Of a stretch of DNA of 64,000 nucleotides, positions 16,089-25,916 are shown one piece after another. The notes under the pieces were generated by a model that was not told the origin of the DNA, ran no database searches, and worked only from the letters and a program-made list of their open reading frames with translations. Where the stretch lies: assembly GCF_001401805.1 (NCBI RefSeq), contig NZ_LKDW01000011.1:1-64000 (forward strand), given 5' to 3'. Position numbers and translations under genes: made by a program. The stretch comes from Pseudoalteromonas sp. P1-25 (GTDB lineage Bacteria > Pseudomonadota > Gammaproteobacteria > Enterobacterales > Alteromonadaceae). Within the stretch, counting starts at the first letter, position 1, and the number at the start of each line of letters is the position of its first letter.

Positions 16089-17306
16089 ATGGCTAATTAT
16101 GTTGCGTTTAATGCACAACGCGCTATTGAATATGTAAATTCGCTAATTGACGCTAAGCAGTATGATTTTTTTAAAGCTGGCGCACACTTAACTGCATACG
16201 AATTTGGTGACGGTAACCTTAATTTAGTATTTAGAATTAGCGATGAGCACCATAACAGTATTATTTTAAAGCAAGCATTGCCGTATGCTCGTTGTGTAGG
16301 TGAATCATGGCCTCTCACGCTTGATAGAGCTCGAATTGAGGCACAAGTGTTACTTAACCACGGTGCTATTTGCCCGCAAAGCACTGCTAAAGTACTGCAC
16401 TATAATCAAGATTACGCACTCACCATTTTAGAAGATTTAGGCCACTTACAAATATTGCGAACCGCACAAAATAATGCGGAGCAATTTCCTAAATTAGCCA
16501 AGCACGTCGCAACGTATTTAAGCCATACCGGGTTTTATAATTCTGATTTTTACCTAACCGCTCAGCATAAAAAAGCACTAGTACAGCAATTTACTAACCC
16601 TGAGCTTTGCCAAATAACCGAAGATTTATTTTTTAGCGATCCGTACATAGATCACGAGCGCAATAATTTTCCTGTTCAGCTAGCCCCGCAGGTAAAAGCT
16701 CTTCGTGATAACACGGCACTTAAGTTAGAAGTTGCAAAACTAAAAGCAAATTTTTTATCTAACCCACAAACATTGCTGCATGGCGATATGCACAGCGGCA
16801 GTATTTTTGTAGATAGTAATACCACTAAAGTAATTGACCCTGAGTTTGGCTTTTTTGGTCCTGTAGGCTTTGATATAGGCTCTTTTATTGGCAATTTACT
16901 ATTAAATTACTGCGCCCAAGCAGGGCATATTGAAGAGTTTGTAGCGCGGCGAAACTATCAAACGTATTTACTCAGCTGCATTGTTGAAAGCTATAATTTA
17001 TTTGAGCAACAATGGCTATCTTTAATTGCCAATCACAGCACAGATCAAACGCTCAATACCCAAGGCTACCCTCAGTATTTTATGAAAACCGTATTACAAG
17101 ACGCCATAGGGTATTGTGGTACAGAACTAATTAGGCGCACCATAGGGCTTGCACATGTAGTTGATATTGACAGTATTGAAGATGAAAATACGCGCCTTGC
17201 AGTACAAAAACAGACACTGAACTTAGGTGAGCAGCTCATTTTAAATGCCAAACGCTGCGACAATAAAGAGGCATTTTTTAGTTTATTAATAAGCCAGCTA
17301 AATTAA
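16089..17306 (+). CDS. mtnK: Methylthioribose kinase
   Basis: Phosphorylates 5-methylthioribose, the entry step of salvage in organisms with a separate nucleosidase. A 405-residue protein-kinase-like fold: HLTAYEFGDGNLNLVFRI as the glycine-rich N-lobe element, LLHGDMHSGSIFV as the catalytic loop and DPEFGFFGPVGFDIG as the metal site. It is divergent from mtnA and followed by a terminator. The separate MTA/SAH nucleosidase needed upstream is not in the window. Confidence 0.94.
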   Translation: MANYVAFNAQRAIEYVNSLIDAKQYDFFKAGAHLTAYEFGDGNLNLVFRISDEHHNSIILKQALPYARCVGESWPLTLDRARIEAQVLLNHGAICPQSTAKVLHYNQDYALTILEDLGHLQILRTAQNNAEQFPKLAKHVATYLSHTGFYNSDFYLTAQHKKALVQQFTNPELCQITEDLFFSDPYIDHERNNFPVQLAPQVKALRDNTALKLEVAKLKANFLSNPQTLLHGDMHSGSIFVDSNTTKVIDPEFGFFGPVGFDIGSFIGNLLLNYCAQAGHIEEFVARRNYQTYLLSCIVESYNLFEQQWLSLIANHSTDQTLNTQGYPQYFMKTVLQDAIGYCGTELIRRTIGLAHVVDIDSIEDENTRLAVQKQTLNLGEQLILNAKRCDNKEAFFSLLISQLN

Positions 17307-17308
17307 CA

Positions 17309-17328
17309 AAAGGCGCTAAAGCGCCTTT
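17309..17328. terminator. Terminator between mtnK and the FMN protein gene
   Basis: The 8-bp stem AAAGGCGC/GCGCCTTT with a TAAA tetraloop sits 3 bp after the mtnK stop and 11 bp before the convergent stop at 17340. The T run is short, so efficiency is uncertain. Confidence 0.65.
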
Positions 17329-17339
17329 ATTACTACTTA

Positions 17340-18821
17340 TTAGTGGTAATTTTCGTAAATTTTATCAAGTGGCTCCGACAGCCCGCTTTCTTGTACTATA
17401 CGCACGTGTTTACGCCTTAACTCCCGCGCACTCGTTACACCACATGAGTGGGCAATTAAGCCAGCGCCGTAATGAATATATTTATTGTAATTGGCAACTC
17501 GCTGGGCTTTATCGGCAACATTTAACCCACGCTGTAGCCGCTCGTTATGGGTAGTGACACCGGTTGGGCAGGTGTCTTTATTACATTGCATGGCCTGTAT
17601 ACAGCCTAACGCAAACATATGACCACGGGCAGAAACAACAAAATCAGCACCCAAAGCAAGCGCCCATGCCACCTTCGAGGGCACAATTAACTTACCCGAT
17701 ACAATTACTTTAACCCGCCCTGTTAAGCCATGTTTTTCAAGCATATTAACAACCAGCGGTAAGCTTTCACGCAGCGGTAACCCGACCGAATCGAGTAATG
17801 GTTGAGGTGCAGCCCCCGTCCCCCCATCGGCACTATCAATAGTGATAAAATCCGGTGCAGATTCAAGCCCGCGATGGTTTATTTCTGCAAATAGCGTTTC
17901 TAGCCAAGTGTAATCACCAATAACCGCTTTAAATCCGGTAGGTTTACCTGTGGCGTTTCGCACCGTGGCAATCATATCTAATATGTCGCTGGGTTTTTTA
18001 ATCTCTGGGTGCCCATTTGGGCTAATTGAATCTTTGCCCTCAGGAATGCCCCTTATTTTAGCAATTTCAGCATTAACCTTTTTACCAGGTAACATACCGC
18101 CTTTACCTGGTTTGGCACCTTGGCTTAATTTAAGCTCAAACATTTTTACGCTTTTATGCGCCGCTATTTCTTTTAGCTTATCGATACTTAAATTTCCAAG
18201 CTCATCACGCACACCATATTTAGCCGTACCAATTTGAAACACCAAATCGGCGCCGCCCTCTAAGTGATAAGGGCTCAACCCCCCTTCACCGGTATTCATC
18301 CAACAGCCGGCTAATTTTGCCCCTTTTGATAACGCTCTAACAGCCGGTTTTGAGAGCGCACCAAAGCTCATACCTGATATATTAAACAATGAGTTGGTGG
18401 TATACGGCGTTTTACAATAAGGGCCCAAGGTGACATTACTTGGGTCAAGCGCCTCCTCATCTAAGGTAGGGAACGCACAATTCATAAACATTACGGTGCC
18501 AGTCACCTCTAAGCTTTGTGTAGAGCCAAACGCCGCGGTACGATCGACATCTTTTGCAGCACGGTACACCCAACTTCGCTCTGCGCGATTAAACGGCATT
18601 TCTTCTCTATCGAGGGCAAAAAAGTACTGCCTAAAAAACTCGCCTTGGCGTTCAAAAAAGTATCTAAAGCGGCCAATTACTGGGTAATTTCGTCTAATTG
18701 CATGCTTTGTTTGGGTAATATCACGGAAATAAAAAACAATAACGGTAAGAACAATTAACCCCAGTGCAACGATAAAAATGCTCGCAAATACATCAATACT
18801 AAAAATAATAAAATCGCTCAT
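17340..18821 (-). CDS. FMN-binding glutamate synthase-domain membrane protein
   Basis: A 493-residue protein with one N-terminal membrane helix (about 4-28) and the central FMN/iron-sulfur domain of glutamate synthase. Seen: NISGMSFGALS, NTGEGGLSPYH, GAKPGKGG, TIDSADGGTGAAP and the 3Fe-4S cysteine pattern CX5CX4C in CIQAMQCNKDTC, then PTGVTTHN. It lacks the glutaminase and C-terminal domains of GltB, so it is not a complete glutamate synthase; the family has no firmly assigned reaction that I can cite. The start at 18821 is chosen for AGGGGG 6 nt upstream and the immediately following helix; an in-frame start 20 codons upstream is less likely. Confidence 0.85.
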   Translation of the reverse strand: MSDFIIFSIDVFASIFIVALGLIVLTVIVFYFRDITQTKHAIRRNYPVIGRFRYFFERQGEFFRQYFFALDREEMPFNRAERSWVYRAAKDVDRTAAFGSTQSLEVTGTVMFMNCAFPTLDEEALDPSNVTLGPYCKTPYTTNSLFNISGMSFGALSKPAVRALSKGAKLAGCWMNTGEGGLSPYHLEGGADLVFQIGTAKYGVRDELGNLSIDKLKEIAAHKSVKMFELKLSQGAKPGKGGMLPGKKVNAEIAKIRGIPEGKDSISPNGHPEIKKPSDILDMIATVRNATGKPTGFKAVIGDYTWLETLFAEINHRGLESAPDFITIDSADGGTGAAPQPLLDSVGLPLRESLPLVVNMLEKHGLTGRVKVIVSGKLIVPSKVAWALALGADFVVSARGHMFALGCIQAMQCNKDTCPTGVTTHNERLQRGLNVADKAQRVANYNKYIHYGAGLIAHSCGVTSARELRRKHVRIVQESGLSEPLDKIYENYH

Positions 18822-18852
18822 CCAACCCCCCTTGATGGCTGTTTTTAAAAAT

Positions 18853-18886
18853 AAAAAAGGCGTTGCGTCAAAATGACACAACGCCT
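18853..18886 (-). terminator. Terminator of the DUF885 gene
   Basis: On the minus strand a 13-pair stem (AGGCGTTG arms extended by a TGACxC/GxGTCA segment with one mismatch and a 3-nt loop) is followed by TTTTTT. It lies 32 bp after the DUF885 stop and just before the FMN protein gene, which therefore needs its own promoter or read-through. Confidence 0.85.
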
Positions 18887-18917
18887 ATCGTTGTTCAAGG
18901 TTTATACTCTTTGAGAA

Positions 18918-20696
18918 TTAGCTTTGCGTGTTTTCAAGCTCAGTTTTTATGTATAAACGCACTTGCTCCTCAAGCACAGATAGTGGCACTGAGCCGTGAC
19001 GTAAAACTTGATGATGAAACTCACGTATATCAAAACGCGCTCCAAGCGCTTGCTCAGCTTCTGTACGTAAACGCTTGATAGTCAGCTCGCCAATTTTGTA
19101 CGACAACGCTTGCCCTGGCCATGAAATGTAGCGGTCAGTTTCGGTTTTAACATTGTGCAATGAAAGCGCCGTGTTTTCGCTCATAAAGTTCATAGCGCGT
19201 TCGCGGCTCCAGCCGTACATATGCATACCCGTATCAACCACTAAACGTGCTGCACGCCACATTTCATAAGTTAAACGGCCAAATCGGCTGTATGGGTCTT
19301 GGTAAAAACCGGCTTCTATACCTAAGTATTCAGAATAAAGCCCCCAGCCTTCACCAAAAGCCGAAAGATAAGCATCGCGGCGGTAGCTTGGTAAGTTTTC
19401 AAGCTCTGCATTAAGTGATATTTGCAAGTGATGACCAGGTACGGCTTCGTGTAAAGTGAGTGCTTCTAATACATACAACGGGCGCTTATCTAGCGCGTAG
19501 GTATTAACCCAATAATAACCCGCTTGATCGCTTCGGCTCGAGCCAACATAGCGCCCAGTTGTATATTTTGGGGCTATACTCTCGGGCACGGGCGCAACGC
19601 CATAAGGCATACGCGGCAATGTATGAAATAACTTAGGTAGTTGCGCATCCATTTTTTTAGCTATATAAGCTGCTTCTTTTAAAAGCTGCTCTGGGGTGGT
19701 GGCATAAAATTGCGGATCGGTACGTAAAAAGTGAATAAATTCGGCAAATGTGCCTTTAAAACCGACTTCTTTTATTATTTCTTCCATTTCACTGCGAATA
19801 CGCGCCACCTCTGAGAGACCCAGCTGATGTATTTCATCAATGCTCATGTTGGTGGTTGTGTAATACTGGGCACGGTTTTTATAAAACGCCTTACCATTTG
19901 GAGTTTGCGAAATACCAATTGTAGTGCGCGCACTGGGCTTATATTGCGTAGTAAAAAATGTTAAATACGCTTTATAGGAAGCAATTACATCATTTTTTAT
20001 TATACGTTTAGCTTTTTTTTGCAGCGCTTTAAAGTCGTTTTCACTTAGCCCTGCCGTGTTCGTTTTAAACGGGGAGTAAAAGTCTGACTGTGTTACATCA
20101 TCCACTATGTATGCGCTTATTGAGTCTTCATACCCTGCTAGTACCGCTTGTGGTTGAGTAAGCCCCGTTTCGAGCCCCTTTTTCATCCAGTGTATATTTT
20201 GCTCAAAAAAGCGTGGCACTTGTTCAAGGCGAGCTAAATACGTTTCTAACTGTTGCGGTTGCTTGTACTGCGAACTATTAATCATGTAAGACAAGCTAGA
20301 ATGAAACCCATACTCAGAGGTTAACGGCATGTAATGCGCATTAAATACGTATTCATCAACACTGTTTTGTACTTGCGCACGAATAATACTGAGGTTAATA
20401 CTGTTTTCACTTGAAAGCTGGTCGCTATCAATTGCATCTAAGCGACTTAATAAAGCTGTTTTTTCCTCGTATTGTTGCTTTAAAAATTCAGCCGATAAAT
20501 TTGGTAATAAATAGCCATCAACCCCTTCTGGGTGCGTGTAGGGATTAACACTTTGGCGGTAATCAACAATACTTTGCGCCACTTGCTCAAATTGTGTGTT
20601 AGCGTTGGGGCTTGTTAATGTACAGGCGCTTAGCGTACCAAAAAGTGATAGTGCAATTAGTGTGCGGCAAATTCGCGGGGGTAAGGAATAATTCAT
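18918..20696 (-). CDS. DUF885 lipoprotein, putative zinc peptidase
   Basis: A 592-residue exported lipoprotein. The signal sequence ends in the lipobox LSAC near residue 25, giving a lipidated Cys. The rest is the all-helical DUF885 family with HEAVPGHHLQIS, a variant zinc-binding HExxxxH, and a downstream glutamate-rich FGEGWGLYSEYLG. The fold resembles M3/M32-type metallopeptidases, so a periplasmic or membrane-attached peptidase is likely (inference). The start is the first ATG; a TTG eight codons upstream would displace the signal peptide. It has its own terminator and is divergent from the GGDEF gene. Confidence 0.85.
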   Translation of the reverse strand: MNYSLPPRICRTLIALSLFGTLSACTLTSPNANTQFEQVAQSIVDYRQSVNPYTHPEGVDGYLLPNLSAEFLKQQYEEKTALLSRLDAIDSDQLSSENSINLSIIRAQVQNSVDEYVFNAHYMPLTSEYGFHSSLSYMINSSQYKQPQQLETYLARLEQVPRFFEQNIHWMKKGLETGLTQPQAVLAGYEDSISAYIVDDVTQSDFYSPFKTNTAGLSENDFKALQKKAKRIIKNDVIASYKAYLTFFTTQYKPSARTTIGISQTPNGKAFYKNRAQYYTTTNMSIDEIHQLGLSEVARIRSEMEEIIKEVGFKGTFAEFIHFLRTDPQFYATTPEQLLKEAAYIAKKMDAQLPKLFHTLPRMPYGVAPVPESIAPKYTTGRYVGSSRSDQAGYYWVNTYALDKRPLYVLEALTLHEAVPGHHLQISLNAELENLPSYRRDAYLSAFGEGWGLYSEYLGIEAGFYQDPYSRFGRLTYEMWRAARLVVDTGMHMYGWSRERAMNFMSENTALSLHNVKTETDRYISWPGQALSYKIGELTIKRLRTEAEQALGARFDIREFHHQVLRHGSVPLSVLEEQVRLYIKTELENTQS

Positions 20697-21034
20697 TTTA
20701 GTTTTTACTTGACCATACAATAGATTTCACAAAACTATCGTAGGCTGAGTAAATAGCAAGATAAATGCGATTAATCTCAATCACACACGCTTAGTTGGAG
20801 CCGGCCGCCACAAGCTGAAACAGCCTAAATTAAGCTAAATACGTGCTCTTTGATGATAAATTCAGCTATTAGGCTGCAAAAGTAAAAATTTAAGTTCACT
20901 AATACTGGTTTTTACTTTTAAATAGCCTTCTTAACGATTATTGTAGTAAAAAACAATAAAGCTTGGATGCATCACCGCCTCATTGAAGAGTTATTTTAAT
21001 GTGTAATTTAATGCGTACTTAGTTGGTAGTTAAA
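20697..21034. other. Intergenic region with two inverted repeats
   Basis: No gene found in 338 bp between divergent genes. It holds two inverted repeats: CAGCCTAA (20821-20828) with TTAGGCTG (20869-20876), and AAAAGTAAAAA (20878-20888) with TTTTTACTTTT (20909-20919). The first contains an additional AGCT pairing inside. They could be transcript structure or regulator sites; nothing distinguishes these. Confidence 0.4.
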
Positions 21035-22039
21035 ATGATGTTCCATGATTCCATGGCTGTAGCACAAGAAAAAATGACGAATGTATGCTTGTTTTTAGAA
21101 CGTCATACGCTACCCCCCTCCCCGCTAAATTATCACGTTGCTTATACCTACATTAGTAAAGTAAATACTGAGCTAAATAACACCATAGACGAAGCCATTA
21201 CTAATAAAGCGCATATCGATAGTATTTTTATTGAGCAGCTCTACTTTGAGTTTTTAAACGAAGGGCATACCACGCAAGTGGCGATGATCAATAACGTAAA
21301 CGGGGTTATTGACTCGCTATCACGCAATGCGCAATCAACCGAAAAACAAATTACTAGCTTTGCCGGCCAAGTAAGTGAGTGCATGCATTCGCTTGATGAG
21401 AACAATATAGAGCAAAGCCGCCAAGCACTCGATACGTTAAACACGCAATCTGCTACCTTGCTTGAGCAGCATAAGCACTTTAAACACGAGCTACTCAAAG
21501 CAAAAAAATTGCACGAAAAAACCCAAAAGCAGCTAGCGCAATTACGTAAGCAACACATTATTGACTCGCAAACGGGGCTGTATAAACGCCATTATTTAAC
21601 ACAGCAAACCCAAGTATGGAGCAGGCAAGACAAATCAATTTGCGCAATTGCTATTCAAATAGATAATTTAGATCATTTTGTAGATAATTACGGCGACATC
21701 ATTGGCGAAGTGATATTGAACAAAGTGGCTAAACAAGTAAAAAAATATGTCTTTCAAAGTGGTTTACCTGGGCGCACAGCAAAGGATCAATTTACCGTAT
21801 TGCTGCCAGATATAGACCCCGAAACCGCCAACGTTATTGCTGAAAAAGTGCGTAATGGCGTAGAAAAACTTCGTTTTGTTAGCTCTAAAAGTGGCACTAA
21901 GCTACCTGGCATAAACTTATCTTTAGGTATAGCGCAGCAGCTCAAAAATGATGACTTTAACCAGTTAGCTAAAAAAGCCTCGCAAGCGGCATTTAAAGCA
22001 CGCTCACTGGGGCAAAGTAGCTTTACAGCTGGCCACTAG
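21035..22039 (+). CDS. Degenerate GGDEF-domain protein
   Basis: A 334-residue soluble protein. Residues 1-130 are helical and unassigned, about 130-175 form a charged coiled coil, and the C-terminal 160 residues are a GGDEF fold (DSQTGLYKRHYL, AIQIDNLDHFVDNYG, then INLSLGIA). The signature that should read GG[DE]EF is TAKDQF (in GRTAKDQFTVLLP), so it lacks the glycines that hold GTP and is probably not a diguanylate cyclase. It may be a c-di-GMP or GTP sensor, or a scaffold (inference). The start is uncertain among TTG 21023, ATG 21035 and ATG 21038. Confidence 0.8.
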   Translation: MMFHDSMAVAQEKMTNVCLFLERHTLPPSPLNYHVAYTYISKVNTELNNTIDEAITNKAHIDSIFIEQLYFEFLNEGHTTQVAMINNVNGVIDSLSRNAQSTEKQITSFAGQVSECMHSLDENNIEQSRQALDTLNTQSATLLEQHKHFKHELLKAKKLHEKTQKQLAQLRKQHIIDSQTGLYKRHYLTQQTQVWSRQDKSICAIAIQIDNLDHFVDNYGDIIGEVILNKVAKQVKKYVFQSGLPGRTAKDQFTVLLPDIDPETANVIAEKVRNGVEKLRFVSSKSGTKLPGINLSLGIAQQLKNDDFNQLAKKASQAAFKARSLGQSSFTAGH

Positions 22040-22075
22040 GTTTTACGCTAAATTACCTGATAAATCATATTCAAA

Positions 22076-22105
22076 TTGCACCTGCAGTATACAATCAAGT
22101 ACACT
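22076..22105 (+). promoter_or_regulatory. Possible promoter of the ubiE-tat operon
   Basis: TTGCAC (22076-22081) and TACACT (22100-22105) are separated by 18 bp, placing a start about 25 bp before the ubiE ATG. The match is moderate (4 of 6 in each box), but it is the best candidate in the 95-bp upstream gap. Confidence 0.4.
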
Positions 22106-22134
22106 AGTCTTTATTGCCACGATAGAGACTAATC

Positions 22135-22890
22135 ATGAACGAAACAGAGCAAAAGACCACGCATTTTGGCTATAAAACCGTAGCCGAAAACGATAAAGCC
22201 TCAATGGTTGCAGACGTATTTCACTCGGTTGCAGCAAAGTACGATGTCATGAACGATTTAATGTCTTTTGGTGTACATCGTTTATGGAAACGTCAAACTA
22301 TAGCCAGCTCTGGTGTGCGCAAAGGCCACCACGTCCTTGACTTAGCAGGCGGCACTGGCGATTTAACAGCAAAATTTAGCCAACTCGTCGGTGATACCGG
22401 CCAAGTGGTTTTAGGCGATATTAACTCGTCTATGTTAAAAGTGGGCCGTGAAAAGCTGCACAACTTGGGCTTAGTTGGCAATATCGACTACGTGCAAATG
22501 AATGCCGAAATGCTGCCATTTCCAGATAACAGTTTTGATGTGATCACGATTGCCTTTGGCCTACGTAATGTAACCGATAAAGACAAAGCTCTGCGCTCTA
22601 TGTACCGTATTTTAAAGCCAGGTGGACGTTTATTGGTATTAGAGTTCTCCAAGCCCGAGCATGAAATTTTAAGTAAAGCGTACGACTTTTACTCGTTTAA
22701 CCTATTACCAACTATGGGTAAAGTAGTGGCGAACGATAGCGAGTCTTACCAATACTTAGCTGAGTCGATTCGTATGCACCCAGACCAAGAAACCTTAAAA
22801 GCAATGATGGAAGAAGCAGGCTTTGAACAAACAACGTATCAAAACCTAACCGGTGGTATTGTTGCACTGCACCGTGGTTTTAAATATTAA
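22135..22890 (+). CDS. ubiE: Ubiquinone/menaquinone C-methyltransferase
   Basis: SAM-dependent C-methylation of demethylmenaquinol and the ubiquinone precursor. The 251 residues match E. coli UbiE in length and carry the opening [19 protein letters not shown], the SAM motif [12 protein letters not shown] and the family block [13 protein letters not shown]. It is first gene of a long same-strand block ubiE-ubiJ-ubiB-tatABC, also found in E. coli. The gap to ubiJ is 11 bp. Confidence 0.96.
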   Translation: MNETEQKTTHFGYKTVAENDKASMVADVFHSVAAKYDVMNDLMSFGVHRLWKRQTIASSGVRKGHHVLDLAGGTGDLTAKFSQLVGDTGQVVLGDINSSMLKVGREKLHNLGLVGNIDYVQMNAEMLPFPDNSFDVITIAFGLRNVTDKDKALRSMYRILKPGGRLLVLEFSKPEHEILSKAYDFYSFNLLPTMGKVVANDSESYQYLAESIRMHPDQETLKAMMEEAGFEQTTYQNLTGGIVALHRGFKY

Positions 22891-22901
22891 GGCAGGCAAT
22901 T

Positions 22902-23585
22902 ATGGCGTTTGAGCAAAAAAACGAGCATGTGATCGCAGCAAAACCCGATTCGCAGTTTTTTATGTTACCTAATTTTGTACTTTCGCTTGTAGAGCGAGTA
23001 CTTAATAAGGTACTGCAACTCGACGCCACCTTGATAGATAAGCTCAGTGCCGTTAAGCACAAACCTTTAAAGGTCGAAATCCGCAATTGGCAGCAGCAAA
23101 TAGTATTAACCTTTGATGGTAAACTATTACACCTTTACAGCGCCACCGATGAAAATAGCGCAGAGTGTATGATCAGCGCAGATATAGATACACTCATGGC
23201 GCTTAAAGACCCAGCTATGCTAACACAGCTCATTCGTCAAGATAAGCTAGACCTGCAAGGCGACTTAAATGTCGCTCAGGCATACAGTGCCGCCTTTTCT
23301 GGGCTAGATATAGATTGGCCTGAGCAACTATCGCACTATATTGGCGATGCGCCCGCACAACAACTTTACATACAGCTAAACGCTTTACGCAGTAAAGAGC
23401 GCAAAGCACGTCAGCAAATTAGCACCACTTTAACCAGCCTATGCCAAGATGAGCTCGCTGTAACTATTCACCCTTTAGAGCTTGAACAATTTAAACAACA
23501 AAACCGAGCATTAAAAGGGCAGGTGGCCGCTATTGAACAACGCATAAATGCATTAATCAACTCTTCTAACACTAGCAACCGCTAA
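22902..23585 (+). CDS. ubiJ: Ubiquinone biosynthesis accessory factor, SCP2 domain
   Basis: A 227-residue soluble lipid-binding accessory protein of the Ubi complex, partner of UbiK, needed for the ring hydroxylation stages. An SCP2-like domain occupies about 15-120 (LVERVLNKVLQLD... LTFDGKLLHLYSA) and a coiled-coil C-terminus about 165-220. E. coli UbiJ is 201 residues. Assignment rests on weak sequence similarity plus its invariant position between ubiE and ubiB. Confidence 0.9.
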   Translation: MAFEQKNEHVIAAKPDSQFFMLPNFVLSLVERVLNKVLQLDATLIDKLSAVKHKPLKVEIRNWQQQIVLTFDGKLLHLYSATDENSAECMISADIDTLMALKDPAMLTQLIRQDKLDLQGDLNVAQAYSAAFSGLDIDWPEQLSHYIGDAPAQQLYIQLNALRSKERKARQQISTTLTSLCQDELAVTIHPLELEQFKQQNRALKGQVAAIEQRINALINSSNTSNR

Positions 23586-23594
23586 GGATTTTTT

Positions 23595-25199
23595 GTGTCG
23601 ACTGCTCGATTGTATTACATCACTAAAACATTACTTAGCTACGGATTAGATGAGTTAATACCAAAACAAAAAGTACCGTGGTACGCTAAAATTGCGCGCG
23701 GTAGTTTATTCTGGTTACGTAACCAGCACAAAAACAAGCCAGCGGGCTTGCGACTGCGCTTAGCTTTACAAGAGCTTGGCCCTGTGTGGATTAAGTTTGG
23801 CCAAATGCTCTCTACCCGTAGAGACTTACTCCCGCACGACATTGCGTTAGAGCTTGCCTTTTTACAAGATCAAGTTGAGCCTTTTGAAGGCGAACTTGCC
23901 CAAAAAATAATTGAAAAGTCACTCGAAATTAGCGATATAAGCCAATTATTTAGTGAATTTTCGCAAACTCCATTGGCTTCAGCGTCTATTGCACAAGTAC
24001 ATACTGCAACGCTAGTTGATGCCTATAACAATGCCCAAGATGTTGTTATAAAAGTAATTCGTCCAAATATAAAAACACAAATTAATGCCGACTTAGCACT
24101 TATGGAAAAGCTCGCTAAAGTCCTTGCCAAAGTACACAGCGAAGCAAAAAGGTTACGCCCTGTTGAAGTGGTCAAAGAGTATAAAAAAACCTTACTCGAT
24201 GAACTCGACTTAATGCGCGAAGGCGCAAATGGCATACAACTTAAGCGTAATTTTGAAGGCTCTGACTCATTATATATCCCCACTGTTTATAGCGATTACA
24301 GCCGCAGTAATGTATTGGTTATGGAACGTATTTACGGCATACCCGTCTCGGATACCGAGTCATTAATTGCGCAAAATACCAATATGAAATTACTGGCTGA
24401 GCGCGGTGTAGAAGTGTTTTTTACGCAAGTGTTTAGAGACAGCTTTTTTCATGCTGATATGCACCCAGGCAATATATTTGTCTCTCGCGAGCACCCTGAA
24501 AACCCCATGTATATTGGTATCGACTGCGGTATTGTTGGCACGTTAAACAAAGAAGATAAACGTTATCTCGCTGAAAACTTTATCGCCTTTTTCAATCGTG
24601 ACTACCGCCAAGTTGCTCAGCTACATGTTGACTCAGGCTGGGTTCCACCTGATACCAGCATAGAAGAGTTTGAATTTGCTATTCGTACTGTGTGCGAACC
24701 TATATTTAATAAGCCTTTGGCTGAGATATCGTTTGGGCATGTATTGGTTAATTTATTTAACACCGCACGACGCTTTAACATGCAAGTACAGCCGCAGTTA
24801 GTATTATTACAAAAAACATTATTATACGTTGAGGGCTTAGGGCGTCAGCTTTATCCACAGCTTGATTTGTGGAAAACCGCTAAGCCATTTTTAGAAGATT
24901 GGGTAAAACAACAAGTTGGCCCATTATCAGTAATGAAACAAATGTATGCTAACTTGCCATTTTGGGCTGAAAAAATGCCGGAACTACCTGATTTGATTTA
25001 TCAAAATTTAAAACGTAGTCCGCAATTGCAGCATTCTCAGCCAAATAAAGTGTCACACAAAGCGCTCGTACTTAGCCTATTTGGCAGTGCTTCACTGATT
25101 GTGTCGGCATTGTGTTATTTACAGCACGACTTTATAGCGGCAGGCGTAACATTAGCAGCGTCGGTAGTGAGTTTTATCGTGGCGTGGCGTAACACATAA
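23595..25199 (+). CDS. ubiB: Ubiquinone biosynthesis ABC1/UbiB atypical kinase
   Basis: Membrane-anchored atypical kinase/ATPase required for ubiquinone synthesis, probably in extraction of intermediates from the membrane. Residues show the KxGQ motif ([16 protein letters not shown]), the alanine-rich loop [13 protein letters not shown] in place of a glycine-rich loop, [12 protein letters not shown], and two C-terminal membrane helices in the last 45 residues. It starts with GTG, supported by AAGGA 6 nt upstream. 534 residues, against 546 in E. coli. Confidence 0.95.
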   Translation: MSTARLYYITKTLLSYGLDELIPKQKVPWYAKIARGSLFWLRNQHKNKPAGLRLRLALQELGPVWIKFGQMLSTRRDLLPHDIALELAFLQDQVEPFEGELAQKIIEKSLEISDISQLFSEFSQTPLASASIAQVHTATLVDAYNNAQDVVIKVIRPNIKTQINADLALMEKLAKVLAKVHSEAKRLRPVEVVKEYKKTLLDELDLMREGANGIQLKRNFEGSDSLYIPTVYSDYSRSNVLVMERIYGIPVSDTESLIAQNTNMKLLAERGVEVFFTQVFRDSFFHADMHPGNIFVSREHPENPMYIGIDCGIVGTLNKEDKRYLAENFIAFFNRDYRQVAQLHVDSGWVPPDTSIEEFEFAIRTVCEPIFNKPLAEISFGHVLVNLFNTARRFNMQVQPQLVLLQKTLLYVEGLGRQLYPQLDLWKTAKPFLEDWVKQQVGPLSVMKQMYANLPFWAEKMPELPDLIYQNLKRSPQLQHSQPNKVSHKALVLSLFGSASLIVSALCYLQHDFIAAGVTLAASVVSFIVAWRNT

Positions 25200-25278
25200 A
25201 CTAAGTGCTATTTGTGCCACAGGGCGTATAATTAGTACTTAAAATAAACATTTAAGCATTTATCATTTGGAGATAATC

Positions 25279-25533
25279 ATGGGTTTAGGCGGCATTAGTA
25301 TTTGGCAATTATTGATTGTTTTAGCGATTATCGTACTTCTTTTTGGTACTAAAAAGCTGCGTGGTATGGGTGGTGATTTAGGCGGTGCAGTAAAAGGCTT
25401 TAAAAAAGCCATGTCTGATGATCATCCCAAAGAGACTGAAAACGAAAAAGCTGAACAAATCCAAGAGTCTCAAAAAGCAGCACCTACACAAGGGCAAAAT
25501 ACTGAAAAAACCAAAGACGATACTAAGGTTTAA
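25279..25533 (+). CDS. tatA: Sec-independent translocase subunit TatA
   Basis: An 84-residue pore-forming component of twin-arginine export. The N-terminal helix [22 protein letters not shown] is followed by the amphipathic [19 protein letters not shown] and an acidic/lysine-rich tail. The ATG at 25279 with TTGGAG 6 nt before is preferred to a TTG four codons upstream. tatB starts 5 bp after it. Confidence 0.96.
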   Translation: MGLGGISIWQLLIVLAIIVLLFGTKKLRGMGGDLGGAVKGFKKAMSDDHPKETENEKAEQIQESQKAAPTQGQNTEKTKDDTKV

Positions 25534-25538
25534 TCAAT

Positions 25539-25868
25539 ATGGGAATGTGGGAGCTCGTTGTTGTTTTTATTGTTGGCCTAGTGGTGCTTGGCCCTGAGCG
25601 ATTACCCGTTGCTATTCGCACTGTAATGCGCTGGATAAAAACAGTTAAATCGATGGCCAACTCAGTTAAAGCAGAAGTAAGTGAAGAGCTGCGTATACAC
25701 GAGCTTCACGAAAACCTAAAAAAAGCAGAGCAACAAGAGCTGAAGGATTTAAGCCCTGAGCTACAGCAATCAGTCGATGAACTGCAAAAAGCAGCGCAGT
25801 CGGTTACCCATAGCTATAAAAACACTTCAAGCACGTCATCTAACGAACAACTCGATGAAAAAAAGTGA
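25539..25868 (+). CDS. tatB: Sec-independent translocase subunit TatB
   Basis: A 109-residue twin-arginine receptor component. It has the short N-terminal helix WELVVVFIVGLVVLGPERLP, with the diagnostic Glu near the N-terminus and the GPERLP hinge, then a long amphipathic and coiled-coil region. Its N-terminus is about two to three residues shorter than E. coli TatB. It is followed by tatC after 48 bp. Confidence 0.95.
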   Translation: MGMWELVVVFIVGLVVLGPERLPVAIRTVMRWIKTVKSMANSVKAEVSEELRIHELHENLKKAEQQELKDLSPELQQSVDELQKAAQSVTHSYKNTSSTSSNEQLDEKK

Positions 25869-25916
25869 AATTAATTCCCCTATTTGTGGTCAACTTATTA
25901 CGTGGTATAAAAAATA

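Noticed and set aside
17340..18821. Glutamate synthase large subunit
   Set aside because: It lacks the glutaminase and C-terminal domains and carries a membrane helix instead.
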